DNA of 64,000 nucleotides from Bryopsis sp. KO-2023 (GCA_030272585.1 BSYQ01000004.1:4216001-4280000); one strand, 5' to 3'. Counted from the first letter of the stretch, positions 1-11,977 are shown. Notes: a model not told the origin generated them from the sequence alone. Numbers and translations are program-made.

Positions 1-1861
1 TGTCCCCGTTTTGAACGCACCTCAACGAAATCTTGTTTTCGATTTTGGTGGCTCGGAAACCGGGGGTTCCCTTTCTGATAATAAAAGCATTGATCTGCAG
101 AAGAAGAAAAAAATCACACACACTCACAATGTCTTCATTGCACATATATCTTCCAGGAAAGGGAAAAAAAAACACCCTGTGAAATTCTGCTCAGCATCCG
201 GTCAGTCCGATATCTTATTTCGCACCTCGTTGGTTTCCAAATTCCTTGCCCACACCACGACGATATCAGCAAAGGGTGCATTTCCGATCCACCTTTTTCG
301 CCCGTTCAAAATCCAGCCCCCCGGGACCTTTCTGGCACTCGATATCAAGCCGGAGGCATCGGAGCCATTGCTAGGCTCTGTCAAAGCCCAACACCCGATC
401 AAATCCAATCGAGACATGGCTGGTAACAATTCTTGCTTTTGCTTATCAGATCCCTGAAGGCCGGGAGAGGGGAGGGGGGACCCCCACAAAAAAAACACAC
501 TCAACCCCTACCTTTTTTGACAGAAATTCACAGGAAGAAAGACGACAGGAAAAAGTAAAAGTCGATATGTGAAGGTAACTGCATTATCATTCTGCACGAC
601 CAGAGTTTTTGATTGTCCTTTTCATTACATAGGATACCTTGTTTAGCGTTTTCTTACCAGCATTTCGATGGTGAGCATGGCAAGCGAGGCATGGACCATT
701 ACGAACGTCGACAGACTGGTATCCACTCTAGCCATTTCCACAACCACCATGGCGGCACCCAGCACAGATAAGCCCTGTCCTTGCACAGCACACATCATTC
801 GTTTCAAACCTTGACAAAGAAAAACTCAACCCAAATGCTTTTAACCACAGTTTCGCTGAAATTCGATCATTCTGCAACACCTCACGGAAGCGCATTATTT
901 GGTCCTATGGTCGTCGAGGTTTGAAATTCACTGCGAGGTCGCTCAACTCGATCCAAATAATGATCTACCCAAAATGGCACCAAATATAGCTGGAAAAGTA
1001 CAGCCAAAATACAGGTATCGACCCTTTTTGGATGGGTGGGTGGGTAAAGAGGTTTGTTATCTCACCACGCTGCCTTCCTCCTGGCAGCTCAAGCCTCCGA
1101 TTCCCAGCTGAGCTATTTTTGGAACCAACGAGTGAGGGAATTCGGCTTTTTCCCAGTAATCTGTTATGACGGGGGCGACCTCCCGCTCCTATGCAGCATA
1201 GTCAGTAGCTTCAGGGGAAAAAAACTGCAACAATTACAAAGCAGACATCGATGTTCCACGGTGAACTTCACCATTCTTTGAGTGATTTTTTAACACTCAA
1301 TAACTTGATGATGCAGAGGGATTCACCCCCTGCCCACCGATCGATTAACAGCCAAAGAATTGTCTCAAAGCCAGTTTCGATTCGCTGAAAATGCCATCAG
1401 TAACACCCCGACAATTATGGTAAGTCAAATCGAACACTGGCAACAATTTTTCTTCAGTTTTTTTTGGTTGTTAAAAACGACCCCCCCCTCCCCTCCCCCG
1501 CACCATGAACGCTCTGACTTTGTCCCTGGCAGCTCTTTCGCTGGGGGTCAACAGGTCAGAAATCCCCAGAGCATCGTGAGTGGCTTCAGGGAATTCGGCA
1601 GCAGTCTGACATTGAGAAAAATTCGCAGGGCCCGGGCCCGCAAAGGCAACAGGATTCACCTCCAGCAAATCTGGTCCAAACCATTTTTAAGAGAAAAAAA
1701 AATTCTCGATGCCATTCTGTGCTGATCATGTTTTCACCACAAAAGCCTGGCTGAACAACATCGATTGTTCCACACACACACACACACTCATGAAGGCCAC
1801 TCTGTAGAAGCATCGAAAAGAGCTTACTCACTCTTTCCCTGAGAAGAGGTCCCCGTAACAT
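1..1861 (-). CDS. ACX4: Acyl-CoA oxidase 4 / acyl-CoA dehydrogenase family, 5' part (runs off left edge)
   Basis: Homologue of plant peroxisomal short-chain acyl-CoA oxidase (ACX4), a flavoenzyme that oxidises acyl-CoA to enoyl-CoA in beta-oxidation. Exons read on the minus strand: 1861-1832, 1605-1504, 1188-1066, 774-658, 453-226 and 94-1, all joined in phase 0, giving 231 codons. The 774 acceptor is less sure than the others. Visible family blocks in order: [18 protein letters not shown], the WEKAEFP segment, [34 protein letters not shown] (FAD/substrate region), [18 protein letters not shown], and [17 protein letters not shown] where the window ends. Family members are about 430 aa, so the catalytic glutamate and C-terminal helical domain lie outside the window. 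The ATG at 1861 gives a very short leader before the conserved region; it is the best start seen. Upstream is a CpG-rich divergent spacer shared with the lumen-protein gene. Confidence 0.85.
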
Positions 1862-2417
1862 GACCAGCGATGCGATTCAAGCGTTCCATCTTTCGCGCCG
1901 TTGCTGCAGATGTTCCGACACCACAAGAAATGACGCTTTGCCAACCCTGTCGACCCACAGTACTGTTTTGTTGTTTCCCTTCGTTACATTGTCACGTCTG
2001 CGTGACGCATATCTGAGGTGTCTTGTGGGAAGGGGTGCAGCAGAACAGCAGAATGAATAAGTGGATTTTCTTCCAGCTTTTCAAGCGAGCTTCGGCTTGA
2101 GCCTGTTCATTTGCTGTTGCAGACGCGCCTAGGGCGTTTGGGTTTTTCAGACCGACTCGTCTTGACGACTATGGTACATAGTCGTCATGCAACGTGTTGC
2201 CACGTTTCGTATCTCGATGCGCTTTTGTTTCGCGGCGTTGCCACGGCTGCGACGAATTTCGCCGTTACGATCCGGATCTCTGCTCCTTTCTCCAGGTGAC
2301 CTGGCTAAGAACTCGAAATCGAAAGGAAAGCTTCTGCTGTGCTCCACAGACCACTCTCTTTACAGCAGCTTTTTGAACGCAGGTCGACGAGCGAGAGGAA
2401 AGCTTCTGTTGCTGAAG
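1862..2417. promoter_or_regulatory. CpG-rich divergent spacer between ACX4-like and lumen-protein genes
   Basis: The 556 bp between the ACX4-type start (1861, minus) and the lumen-protein start (2418, plus) are richer in CG dinucleotides than the surrounding T-rich introns. It is the only space available for the promoters of two head-to-head genes. No TATA element is evident. Function is inferred from position. Confidence 0.4.
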
Positions 2418-3648
2418 ATGAAATCCATCGTCACACGAGGAGCAGCATCGTGCGTACGCCCTGCGTCGAAACGACTTGTCGTTGCGTGCAGAGCCCAGGT
2501 ATAGAACGGGTTCGCATCGGAGCTTAGTTGCTGCACGTGTGACGTTTTCCGCGAGGGTGGCGGCATCGAACCGTCCTCGTGTTTTTTGTTGTTTGTTTTT
2601 CGGCTTTTGCTGAAGACTGGACTGTGGGACAGGGACGATCGCCCGAAGAAGTCGCTTCGAGAAGGTGACTCGATATGGGTCTTTGCTGGTTTTCTGGTGG
2701 CGGCACGTGTTTCTGGCATTTGATTTCGCTCCAGAAGGGAAGCGCAGTCATATTTTCGATCCATGTGAAGATCGCAGAGAATCGCCGCAGATTCTCGTTT
2801 TCAATTGGGATCTGGCCATGCGTTATGTACCGGGGCTGCTGAAATAAACCTCGTCAATCTTTCCCCATCCATGGTTGATCCTTGTTTTGTTGGGGCAGAA
2901 ATAAATAAGAATGAAAAAAAAAATATCTCGGCACCAAATCCGTGGGGGGAAAAGAGAAGCACTGTGAATGAACGTTTATTTTCATTAGGCACTAAACTTG
3001 CCCAACGAAGGCCATCCACAACGAGGTGATTTCGCTCAAAAGCACTCTGTCTTGTCTGAAACCACGCCGAACCGACAGTTTCTGTTTTCTTTTTTGGATT
3101 TTTTTTTTCGATCATAGAGTATTGCTGGCTCAGACAGCCATTGCTGCAGCGGTGTTGATATCTGGTCCTGCGCATGCGAAGCCAAAAAAGTCCGGTCCAG
3201 TCGTTTTGACCAAAGCGCAAATGATGGAGAAAAGGTACATGTGTTGAATTCCTTTTTGTTTTGCAAACACAAAGGAAATTCTGTGAATTCTGCAAGCATA
3301 CTTCAACAAGTGTATTTCTAAACGGGCAGAAAAGCCAGGGGATGATTTTTTGGTCGATGGACAAGAACGATGCTCTCTGTCTTCCCCTCCCCCCCCCCCC
3401 CCTTCCTTTTCTTTTTCCTTTTTCTGGGGGTATTTTTGAAAAACTGGACGTGTCTTCCCCTTTTTGACTTGTGGTTTCTTTTCCAACTGGAATGAAATTT
3501 TCAGTGTCCAGAAGGTGAAATAATGTCTTGACCCACCCCCCTCTTTTTTGTTTTTTGGTGATCAATTTCCAGACGCCGTGACAGACAGGCTGCCCTCAAA
3601 GAGAAGATGGAGAAAGTCAGAGAAACTAAAATCTACACAGTCGACTGA
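2418..3648 (+). CDS. Small thylakoid-lumen protein with twin-arginine signal, function unknown
   Basis: Four exons, 2418-2498, 2633-2664, 3118-3234 and 3573-3648, sum to exactly 102 codons (101 aa). Residues 1-36 are basic and Ser/Ala-rich, like a plastid transit peptide (MKSIVTRGAASCVRPASKR then VVACRAQ). Residues 36-58 are a textbook Tat lumen signal: Ser-Arg-Arg, a hydrophobic stretch VLLAQTAIAAAVLIS, and a cleavage site of AxA form (AHA at 56-58). The predicted mature protein is only 43 residues, very charged (KPKKSGP at the start, an ERRRDRQAALKEK-type helix, YTVD end). I do not recognise a named photosystem subunit: it matches neither PsaN nor PsbTn motifs as I know them. An alternative acceptor at 2626 for exon 2 would break the frame into exon 3, so 2633 was chosen. 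Localisation is inferred from the signals. Confidence 0.7.
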
Positions 3649-4121
3649 TATGACTGGGAGTTAATTTTTGCGCTCCTAATTTTTGACGTCAGCCTCCAAA
3701 TTCAAATTTTGACAAAAGGTTTTTGATACAAGATGTTTGGGGCTGGTGGAACAGTTTTGAATGCTGTGTACAAGGAAAAGAAAATGGGGAAGATATTTTT
3801 CTGTGGCTTTTTTTTTGGTTAGTTTTATTCTAATATTCTGTACAAAAAATGTAACTGGTACTTTGTTTTTTCAGTCGAGTTCCGTCTTGTAAAAGACAAG
3901 AACATCGCCTCACAGAAAAGTGGTATGCTCTCTGGAGGCTTTTCCAAATGGCTCTTCAGTTTAAACCCCATAAAAACGAAACTCTCCCCACAACTTAGAT
4001 AAAACATCTGCAATCTTTATTTTCCTATGTTTATTTTCGAGGAAAAGGCATTTAACTAAGCTCTGTCGCCACTTATCGACATTTCTGCACCCCTCCGTTA
4101 CTTGAATTATAAAATGTGCAG
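3649..4121. other. Gene-free spacer / presumed 3' UTR
   Basis: Between the lumen-protein stop and the first clear coding codon of the next gene. T-rich, no supported ORF. It should contain the 3' UTR of the upstream gene and the missing first exon of the downstream gene, but I could not identify a start exon with compatible phase. Confidence 0.4.
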
Positions 4122-6976
4122 ACCATCTTGAAGCCCCCTCTCACGGTCAGGTGCAGGGAAAACAAGTCAGCATCTGAACCGACCATAATAAACGCTTCAC
4201 TGGGGATTGCAGAGTTCCATCAACCGTCCTTTCGAAAGCCGCCACAGACTTCCAACAGAAAGGATCGAGAATGGCGGACGAAACCCCTTTTTCCTGGTTT
4301 CCCGATGCCATGGGGATTCGTCAAAAAACATGGCACTGCGCTCAGGAGCCCAGACTCGTCCAAGTGGAATAACGACGCACCAAGCAAAAAATCCTCACCC
4401 CAGAAGTTAGCGTCTCACCTCTTGGGTCTGAATCGGCGACCAAATGCATGGGATGATATCCACAGGCCAAAAATCGGTGGCATTCTAGCTCACGTGGTGT
4501 CTGGGGCTAATCGTGAGGAGTTTGGGTTTCGAAACACGGTCAACTCGATCAGGCTGGGACTCGATGATTTGATTTGTGCTGTGAAAACTGGAAAAGATCC
4601 AGGGCAGCATCATGTCAAAGGGAGAGTGTTGAGCAAAGAACAGCTGAAGTTTCAGAAACGGTTTCATGGCTGGTGGCATGCGGATTTCGAAATGGGGGAT
4701 TCGAACAAGCATTTGGCCGATGCCATGGAGCTGGGATGGCTGATGAGAAAGGCGCTCAATCATTTGGATAGAATACATGTGAGCAAAACATTATCTTCGA
4801 AATCCTATTTGCTTCTTTGGAGGGTGGTGGTTTTCTGTTTTTCTTTTTTCTTTTTTTTTTTTTGGATCGTATCACAGGGAAGAATTGATTGAATGATTGA
4901 AAAAATGAAAATCGAGGGAGTTCTTGTTTTGCATCTGGGTGGGGAGGGGTGGCTGCTTTCATTGGTGGATTTTTTCTTTCTCTCTGCTGCATTTCATTGA
5001 GTGTGCAAAGTCTCAATTCTTATCAGCCATGTGATTTAATAAAAGAAAAAAGGCCGATTTTTCTGATGACTGCCATCGCATTCTCGTTGCCACAAAATTT
5101 TCAGGATTTTTTTTTCTGTTTTTCTGTTTATTCACAAAATCATTTTCTTTCAGCTTTAATATTTATAATATTTTTTTTTTGTAATATGTTTTTTGCTTTT
5201 TTTTTATCAGTTTGATGTCCAGAGGGATTCTCTGGGCACCAAAGCTCGAGTGTGGAATCTGATCAACGTCAATGATAGAAGGCCATGGTCGGGGGAAAAA
5301 ATCAAAGTCAAAAGAAAAGACAGGCGGAAAGGCCAGGCAACCACGTGGGTCGAACCTACAAAAACAGGATTTGCAGTAACGTAAGCTGGAAGAAAAAACA
5401 GAAAAAGAAAACAGGGAGAAAAAAAAAATAAAGAAGGAAAGTTCTGAACTTGAAGATTTCGTGGCCTATTAAATACATGTGTTATCAAACTCGACATCAA
5501 TTAATGAAATGTATATTTTTTTCCCTGGGTTTTTTCTTTCTTTCCTTTTTTTGCATATTTTATCAGGGAGAGCCCTCTGAATTACGCAATTAAGATTTTA
5601 TTGAACAAAGAACCATGTGAAAAATTGGGGGTTTGGGTTGGTGATTTCTCTTTTTTCGAACATGAAGTTGAACATTGGATGGAAAAAAAAAATTCCTGAT
5701 CGCTTGAAGTACCGTACGCACAGACTTCAATGTGCCGTTACGGTTACACTGGGGTTGGCACGGCACATCGTGTTACGCGTTACGTGGGCTGCGGCACACT
5801 CATCAATTATGTTACGTACTTGTGTCTGTGTCCAGGCTGCTTTAAAATATCACACTGTGATATCTGTGATATATGACTAAAATATCCCACTGTTAAGCTT
5901 TAACATATTTAATATATTTCATTCTCTGAATTACATCTAAAACTCAATGAAAACAAAAACATCTATTGTAGGCTAATATTCTCGTTCATCACAAACACTC
6001 CAACCAAAACACTTACGCCTAAGAGGCTTACATGTCGCAAGTATGACGAAACCATCATCAGAACAGGGTACTGTCCCCAAACCAGAAGTAATCCCAGCCT
6101 AGATCAGAATTGTCTTTAAATCAATAACTCTTATGTCCAAATAACCCTAACAGATCTCAACCCAGCCCAGTCTAGAAGTCCAAAAATAAACAATAACATA
6201 CACATACTCCCAAAACAGATAGTTTAGGGGATAGTTGTGGATAGGCCTCATGTTCGTCATCTGAATGTGGTGTACAAGGAAATTCCAATTATATTTTCTT
6301 GTTGGGGATTTCCAAGAAAAGGGCAAAATACCGGAGGAGCAGAGTGCTCTTTTGGTCCAAAAAGACTAAATCTGGTGTTGGGTGGTTATTGTGGATTGTG
6401 GGTGTGATTTTGTTATTTTGATTGTTTTGTGGTGCGCCTGGCACATTGGCACACATGTTACGCGTTACAACAAGCTTGGCACATCATCAAACATTGTTAC
6501 ACTGAAATCGCTGGCACATTGAAGTCTGTGCGTACGGTAGTATGTTTTTGATGAATAGCTTCTTGTTTCTTTTATTAGGATGTATTGGGATGATCCCTAT
6601 GCAGCCTTCGCAAGGGAAGAATATTCCTTTGTTGATAAAGATACCATTTTGATGGCTGTGCACCTGAAAAGGAAAACCGGACAAACCTGCAACTTGAGGT
6701 GACATTTTTTTTGTTGGGTGATGTGTTATAAAATCATTTTATAGATTTTTATAAAATATAAAATAAGTTATGATGAATAAGATATTGATGGAATCGTTTC
6801 TTTCGAATAAAACTGGACTGAGTTCATTTTTACGGCCATCTAATTAGATTCTCATGGCTACTTTTTTCTCCAGTCAGGTTGGACCTTTCATTGATGTTCT
6901 TTCTCCATTTTTTCCCATGTGAGTTTTCCTGTTTTTGTTTGTTTGTTTCAGATTTTATTGGGACAGGCGCCGTTGA
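4122..6976 (+). CDS. Unrecognised multi-exon gene, probably organelle-targeted; intron carries a MITE
   Basis: Exons 4122-4778 (219 codons), 5211-5380, one starting at 5567, 6579-6698 and 6952-6976 (ending DRRR-stop). Splice phases agree between exons 1, 2 and the start of 3, and between 6579 and 6952. The exon at 5567 has no GT donor giving the 2-base remainder the next exon needs, so its end is unresolved. The opening codon lies upstream: an in-frame TAA precedes 4122 and an acceptor CAG ends at 4121. The protein starts basic and Ser/Pro-rich, which would fit an organelle presequence. It then has an aromatic block (FHGWWHADFEMGDSNKHL), RVWNLINVNDRRPW, a Lys/Arg patch and YWDDPYAAFAREEYSF. 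I recognise no family. The 5708-6539 element lies in the last long intron. Confidence 0.5.
5708..6539. mobile_element. Non-autonomous DNA transposon (MITE-like), about 830 bp
   Basis: The ends are near-perfect inverted copies: the left begins TACCGTACGCACAGACTTCA at 5709 and the right ends with its reverse complement at 6539, about 27 bp of terminal inverted repeat, followed inward by imperfect repeats of TTACGCGTTACG- and GGCACAT-type motifs. The flanks are compatible with a TA target-site duplication. There is no transposase-like ORF inside; the interior is A+T-rich. It sits in an intron of the host gene, in a stretch where exon definition is unclear. The TA flank would suit a Tc1/mariner-like or similar family, but the superfamily is inference. 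Confidence 0.75.
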
Positions 6977-7853
6977 CCCTCCTCCTATCCTTTCTCCAAA
7001 AAGAGACACTTCCCTCCACAACCGCGGATCCCTGTAGCTTGTTGACCCCATCAAGGTTCAGCTTCCATGTTTGGAATATTATTTTTTTTTCGGTGGAATA
7101 TCGGATATGAGCATCCGGAGGTTTGCTGTAGACCCACGACTCCGTGGGGTGTTAAAACAGTGCATGTGGATCTCCAATTTTTGCCAAGTTTAACAAACGG
7201 TTGCAGTTTCGTTCCTTATAGGTGGCACACCCTAGGATGATTGTGAGGAAAAGTTCTTTTGTTTCCTTTTTGACTGCAGCGTATTTTTTCTCAATGTTTT
7301 TTTCCCTTTCCAAAATCCCCTGCACGACCTGGGTGAAAATGAACCCTCAAATACTTACAAGCCCATCCGGTTTTCACACTATCACTGATTCTGTTTCCTC
7401 TTCCACAACCTTCAGGCAGAAAAGAATTGATGCATGTCAGGGTCGGGTGGCTGCTTCTGGGGTAGATCACATTTCTTGGATCAGGGGGAAGAAGATGGAA
7501 ACCCCTCCCTCTCTATTCTTAATGAAAACCCTGACGAAGAGAAGTTTTTCAACAAAAATAAAGTAAAAACTTTACAGGACATTGCCTCCACCCAAAGCAC
7601 AGACAATATACTCCATCCAAGAATTCCATGCCAATCGTTGAAAATGTTACGACATCATGCTCTCCTTCTGTCGTTTTTTTGGTGGCAGCATCAGCTTGCC
7701 ATCATCCCATTCAAAAAATCCCCCCCCCCCCCCCCTCTCCCATACCAACATAGAAGTTCAAAAAAAAAGCAACAAAAATGCGATTCACCGATAGAAAATG
7801 ACCTTCGATCTTGTCAAGGCCCTACATGACGACGCCTTGTTTCTTTTTCCTGT
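6977..7853. other. Gene-free stretch between convergent genes
   Basis: Holds the presumed 3' UTR of the plus-strand gene and the 3' flank of the SET gene. It contains a C(14)-type run near 7720 and no ORF I can support. Confidence 0.4.
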
Positions 7854-9817
7854 TCATTTTTCTCTCTTCCTATTTTTCGACCCTTTTCGAGCGGCACCCA
7901 GTATTAACTCTTCGGGTATGAAACCGAAATGCATGAAGTTCAGCAAAGGTGGAGATTCTGGATCGAAAAGATAGTCGATAAACAGCTCGCTCCCTGCCGG
8001 AAGCGGATCCGCCGCCTCGACAAACGTAACCCGATCATCCCCATACACCACCCTGCATAGCATAAGATTCAACAATCAGCTGTAGAAAAACAAAACAAAC
8101 AGCGTACCAACACCACGAATAGAGTGTTGTGTGTGAATAGAGGCTTTCCTTATCCTTGCTGCCCCATTTGGGGGGGTTGATTGTACATCTGCGCATGTGT
8201 GTGTCCTGCCCGTTCATTTTTATAAAGATTAAAAAATTTGTCTATTACTTATTTATATCTCAACTGCTGCCTCCACTACAATAAATCAGTACCCCCCCCC
8301 CCCCCCCCCCTTTTCGAGATCATTCACCTGACCCTCAAAACAAAAAATCCAGAAAATCAAATAAAAATGGAAAAAAACCCATCAAGGCCAAGAGAGGAAC
8401 AATAACAGCAATATGTTGAATAACACATCACAGTAATACTGAGCCTGTAAAAAAGTCAGATTCGTTTTTTTCAGTTTTTGCTGCTGTTGTTTTTTTATTC
8501 CACCAATAAATGGAAATGCCTTCATCCTGAACTGACCCGAGTGGCAATGCCTCGTGCGAATGATTGACCAGATCGATTACAGGTTTCAGCTCTACATCTG
8601 CAGTTCCCTCCACCACAAACGCCCGAGACGACACCTACAGCAATTCCACCAACCTCACTCAACTTTTTCACCTCGACCACTAATTTCAGCATCAAGTTCC
8701 TCAACAATTCTGGTTCTGAAGAAAAGTAAAATCAATAACCCAAACACAAATAGTTTTGCGCAACCATATATATATCGTATATTCTGTTTTCATGATGGGC
8801 CCTTGAAGTGCTTTTTTTTTTTCAAAGAAAGAAAAGAAAAGGACTGGTGTTTCGGTAGGAGAACAACGGCTCGACAAACGCAGGTCCCCTACCTGGCAGA
8901 GACTCCATGTCAGACGATTCTTGCTGACTCCGAGTGCATCCCCGAATGCATCCCATGCATCATCCACCTTGGCATCGCATTCTCGCGCATGCATTTGCTG
9001 AGCCCGGCTATATGCAGGCATCAGCTTGTCCATTTTGACAGGCAGCGTCGAGAAATATTTTTCGACTTTGGGGTAGGGCCACAGGTAACCACAGTTCGGC
9101 TCCTTCGGCAGCATCTCGATGTATGGAAACCACATGGAGTCCTGACCTCAACGAAAGGAGGGCAAGTTGGTGGAATCAGCGCTAAATAAAAAAAAGGGAC
9201 AAAAATCAACACAGCATGAGGGGATTTTCTTACTGTACGGATGTAACAATATGTTTGTGCGTCCCTTCCCTTTGAATATTGAAATTTAAGAAAACCGAAA
9301 AAGGAAAAAGAATAGTATTTTTAGAATGCAATTTTTCTTTTTCTCTTACTTTGCCTACACAATTATTTTATTCAAAGGGGAACGAAAATGCTTTTCATTT
9401 TATTTTTTTACATTTTTTTCCTGAAGGTCTTTGTTTTGTTTTGGAAAGCTTTTCTACTACCTCTCTCTTTTTCATATGCCAACAACAGGGCCACTTGCAT
9501 TTCGCTGGATAAGTTTTGAACGGATGGCAGCCCCAGGGGTTTCAGCAAGGCATCCAGTGTTTGAACCGCTGTGGATGGAGACATGTGCAACTTTTCTGGC
9601 ATGATTATTAAGGGAGCGTCAAAGAGATCATCAGCTGATAAATCGGACTCCGAAATAACCCCCCTGGTTTTCCACAACGAGCAAAATTCTGGATTAAATG
9701 GATGCACAAATATGTACATGTATACATTTGCTAATGATCGATACAGCATTCAATGACTTTCGCTTTAGGCTTACTTTGTTTGTTGTAGTTTTCTGCTTGG
9801 CTGGAATAGCTCCCTAT

Positions 9818-9892
<75 letters not shown>

Positions 9893-10440
9893 CACTTTAT
9901 CCTGTAAAGCTGAGTCAGACGCACCGTTCCCCAGTGACCGATGAGAATCCAGCTGTCAGAGATTGATGCACAAAACCCCCATGAAATTCTGCCCAGTTGG
10001 CCAGCTCAGCAAATCCATCACTCTCCGCATTCACACATAATCTTGCAGCTACAACAAGGATTCCTCAGTGAGCCGATGCATATGTTTCTCTTCCCATGTA
10101 TACAACACAGGGGTTCTTTTTTCCCAATGTATTTTCAGACAGACATCCACACATCTCTCTGATCCAATCCTCAATTCAAGAGAGGAAAGAAAGAAAAAAA
10201 GAACCGAAAAGAGGACGGAGCCACAGATTCGAAATGGGGATGGGGGGGGGGGGGGGGGGAAGAAAGGTGCTTTTTCCCAAAACCGCCAATAGTAATAATA
10301 TCAAAGCAGCAAAAAAAGGAGGCGATCGAATCCCCTTAAAAACCGTCCCTACCTCTCTCTCGGCGACAGCTCGCCGACGATAATACCCGATTGAAAGCCC
10401 AAGGGTGAAGTCGTATCGGACACACAGATGGAAGAGACAT
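7854..10440 (-). CDS. Plastid-targeted SET-domain lysine methyltransferase (Rubisco LSMT/SETD3-type)
   Basis: Seven exons on the minus strand: 10440-10353, 10048-9925, 9663-9461, 9146-8893, 8634-8504, 8158-8117 and 8052-7854, total 1041 nt, 346 aa plus stop. Residues 1-32 resemble a plastid transit peptide (MSLPSVCPIRLHPWAFNRV, Ser/Arg-rich) with likely processing near LCVNAES. Then come the N-SET features of this family: FAELANWAEFHGGFVH, MPEKLHMSP, LSSEMQVALLLAYEKERG, WFPYIEMLP, FSTLP-type and TWSLCQVSSRAF. The SET core follows: PVIDLVNHS at 241-249 (the NH motif of the AdoMet site) and FIDYLFD near 305 (family E/Y-rich GxELFIxY). The protein ends about 20 residues after GFIPEE, so the C-terminal substrate-binding domain present in Rubisco LSMT (about 480 aa) is absent. 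The 42-nt exon 8158-8117 is the least certain. Confidence 0.8.
9814..9892. repeat. (TTTA)n microsatellite, about 20 units
   Basis: An uninterrupted run of the tetranucleotide TTTA of roughly 79 bp, lying in the intron between exons 2 and 3 of the SET gene. Length polymorphism is likely. Confidence 0.95.
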
Positions 10441-11648
10441 GTGAATGAATCCAGCGACCTCCCAACAAACTGGCGATTCTCAGCCCCCCACGAGTATAAA
10501 TCGTAATGATGGACCCTGCAGGGTGGATGAATGTGACGAGGGATTAAATTGTGGACGGAAAATTGTATCTGTAATGAAGTCGTTTTTCTTCGTTTTTTCG
10601 AATGAAGCATCAAACAATGATGGTTTTGATTTTTTTGTTTTTTCAGGGGTTACTAGGATCGGAAAGGGGAAGATTCTAATCAATAAAGGAAACCTGGGTT
10701 TAGGTTTCATTAGAGGAGTTTTTAACCGTTGTGGTTTTCTTCTCCTGAAAAAAAAAAAAGGGAGCAGTGTCTGGCTGGGACATGAACTAATTCCCTAGGC
10801 CTCTTTTCTGATGTTTTTAGGGACATGGGTTTCTTTTACCTGGAACAGATAATCTAGTTCTTTTTCAACTTTACAATTAAGCATGTGTGGGGAATGATGA
10901 CACAACTCAGACGAGCATGTAAATGCACTTGCCCTGCATTTTTCTGAAAGGAAATGTAATTTGCAAGCTGCTGTGAAGTGGTAGTTATTCTTGTCCGTCC
11001 TTCCAATCATAACTGGACTCCAATCTTTTCCAATCTAAAATTTCCAATGTTTCCATACTTCCTTTCACCTGTTTTTTTTTTGCTCTGACTAAAACCCATA
11101 ACCTTTTTTTTTCGAAAATAGAAATTTCTCTCTCCCTCTAATCCCTCATTCAATTTCCCCCTCCCTGTTTCTGACTAAATCCCTGAATCAGAATTTCACC
11201 CTCTAATTCTCAGTCATCGTGAATGCTGTTGTTTTTCCCTCCCCTTTGACAAATTTGTCCATAACACAAATGAACAAGTAAATCATACCCTTTTTTCCCA
11301 AACACTTTCCTAGATTTTTTTTTTCCCTTAACACAATGCACCCTGGCCTCAGGAATGTATGTTGAAAACTTTCCACATTTCATGCTCTGGCACAGGGCCC
11401 CCTCAAGTGGTTGGACAATCAACCACAAAAACATGGTGCCTAAGTTTTTCAATTGCAAACTCCCTGCCAAATACTGCAAGCAAAGTGAATGGATTACATT
11501 GATTGAGATTGAAATCAATGTCAGGGTAGTTTTGCATGAAAAAACAACTTCAAGAGAGGGATAGATGCTGGATGGACAAAACACCTCTGTCACATGTTTC
11601 CAGTGCTCCAGGCATGAGCTTTTCTACGCTTTACGAATTCCTGTTTGA
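10441..11648. other. Gene-free stretch upstream of SET gene
   Basis: Starts with the presumed promoter of the minus-strand SET gene. The rest is low-complexity T/C-rich sequence with short chance ORFs only; nothing is supported as coding. Confidence 0.4.
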
Positions 11649-11725
11649 TTTATGTGAATGTGAACGGGGAGATGGACGCTCTGTGGAACTGTAATGGCCA
11701 GATTTTAGACCAGCTAGCCTCCGTT

Positions 11726-11977
11726 TTATCTGTTGGATGACAGCCAGCACCCCACCAGCACCAGCGCCATATCTTTGTTCGATTCCTCACAGATGAGCCG
11801 TTGTAAACGCCTGGCCAGGAACGAGGCTCGGTCGCTGTGTTTAACAACTCGAATTCTTGGGTGGTCGCCAAAATCATTTTCTGAATGCGAATGTTCGAAA
11901 ACTGTTGCCGCACTTTGGTTGCTTTCTGTTCCCTTCAGACAGAAAAAAGAACTCGGCTGCAGAATCCACAGCGACAC
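11726..11977 (-). CDS. Possible exon of an unknown gene
   Basis: An 83-codon minus-strand reading frame ends with a TAA at 11726 and contains a plausible protein stretch: GDHPRIRVVKHSDRASFLAR, then RLQRLICEE and MALVLVGC. A polypyrimidine tract with an AG acceptor (TTTTCTGTCTGAAG) lies just inside its upstream end, so the 5' part is probably intron. The next 400 bp upstream (to about 12420) are CpG-rich and could hold the first exon and a promoter facing the DUF924 gene. I do not recognise the family and could not build a complete model. Confidence 0.25.
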   Translation of the reverse strand: MSLWILQPSSFFCLKGTESNQSAATVFEHSHSENDFGDHPRIRVVKHSDRASFLARRLQRLICEESNKDMALVLVGCWLSSNR

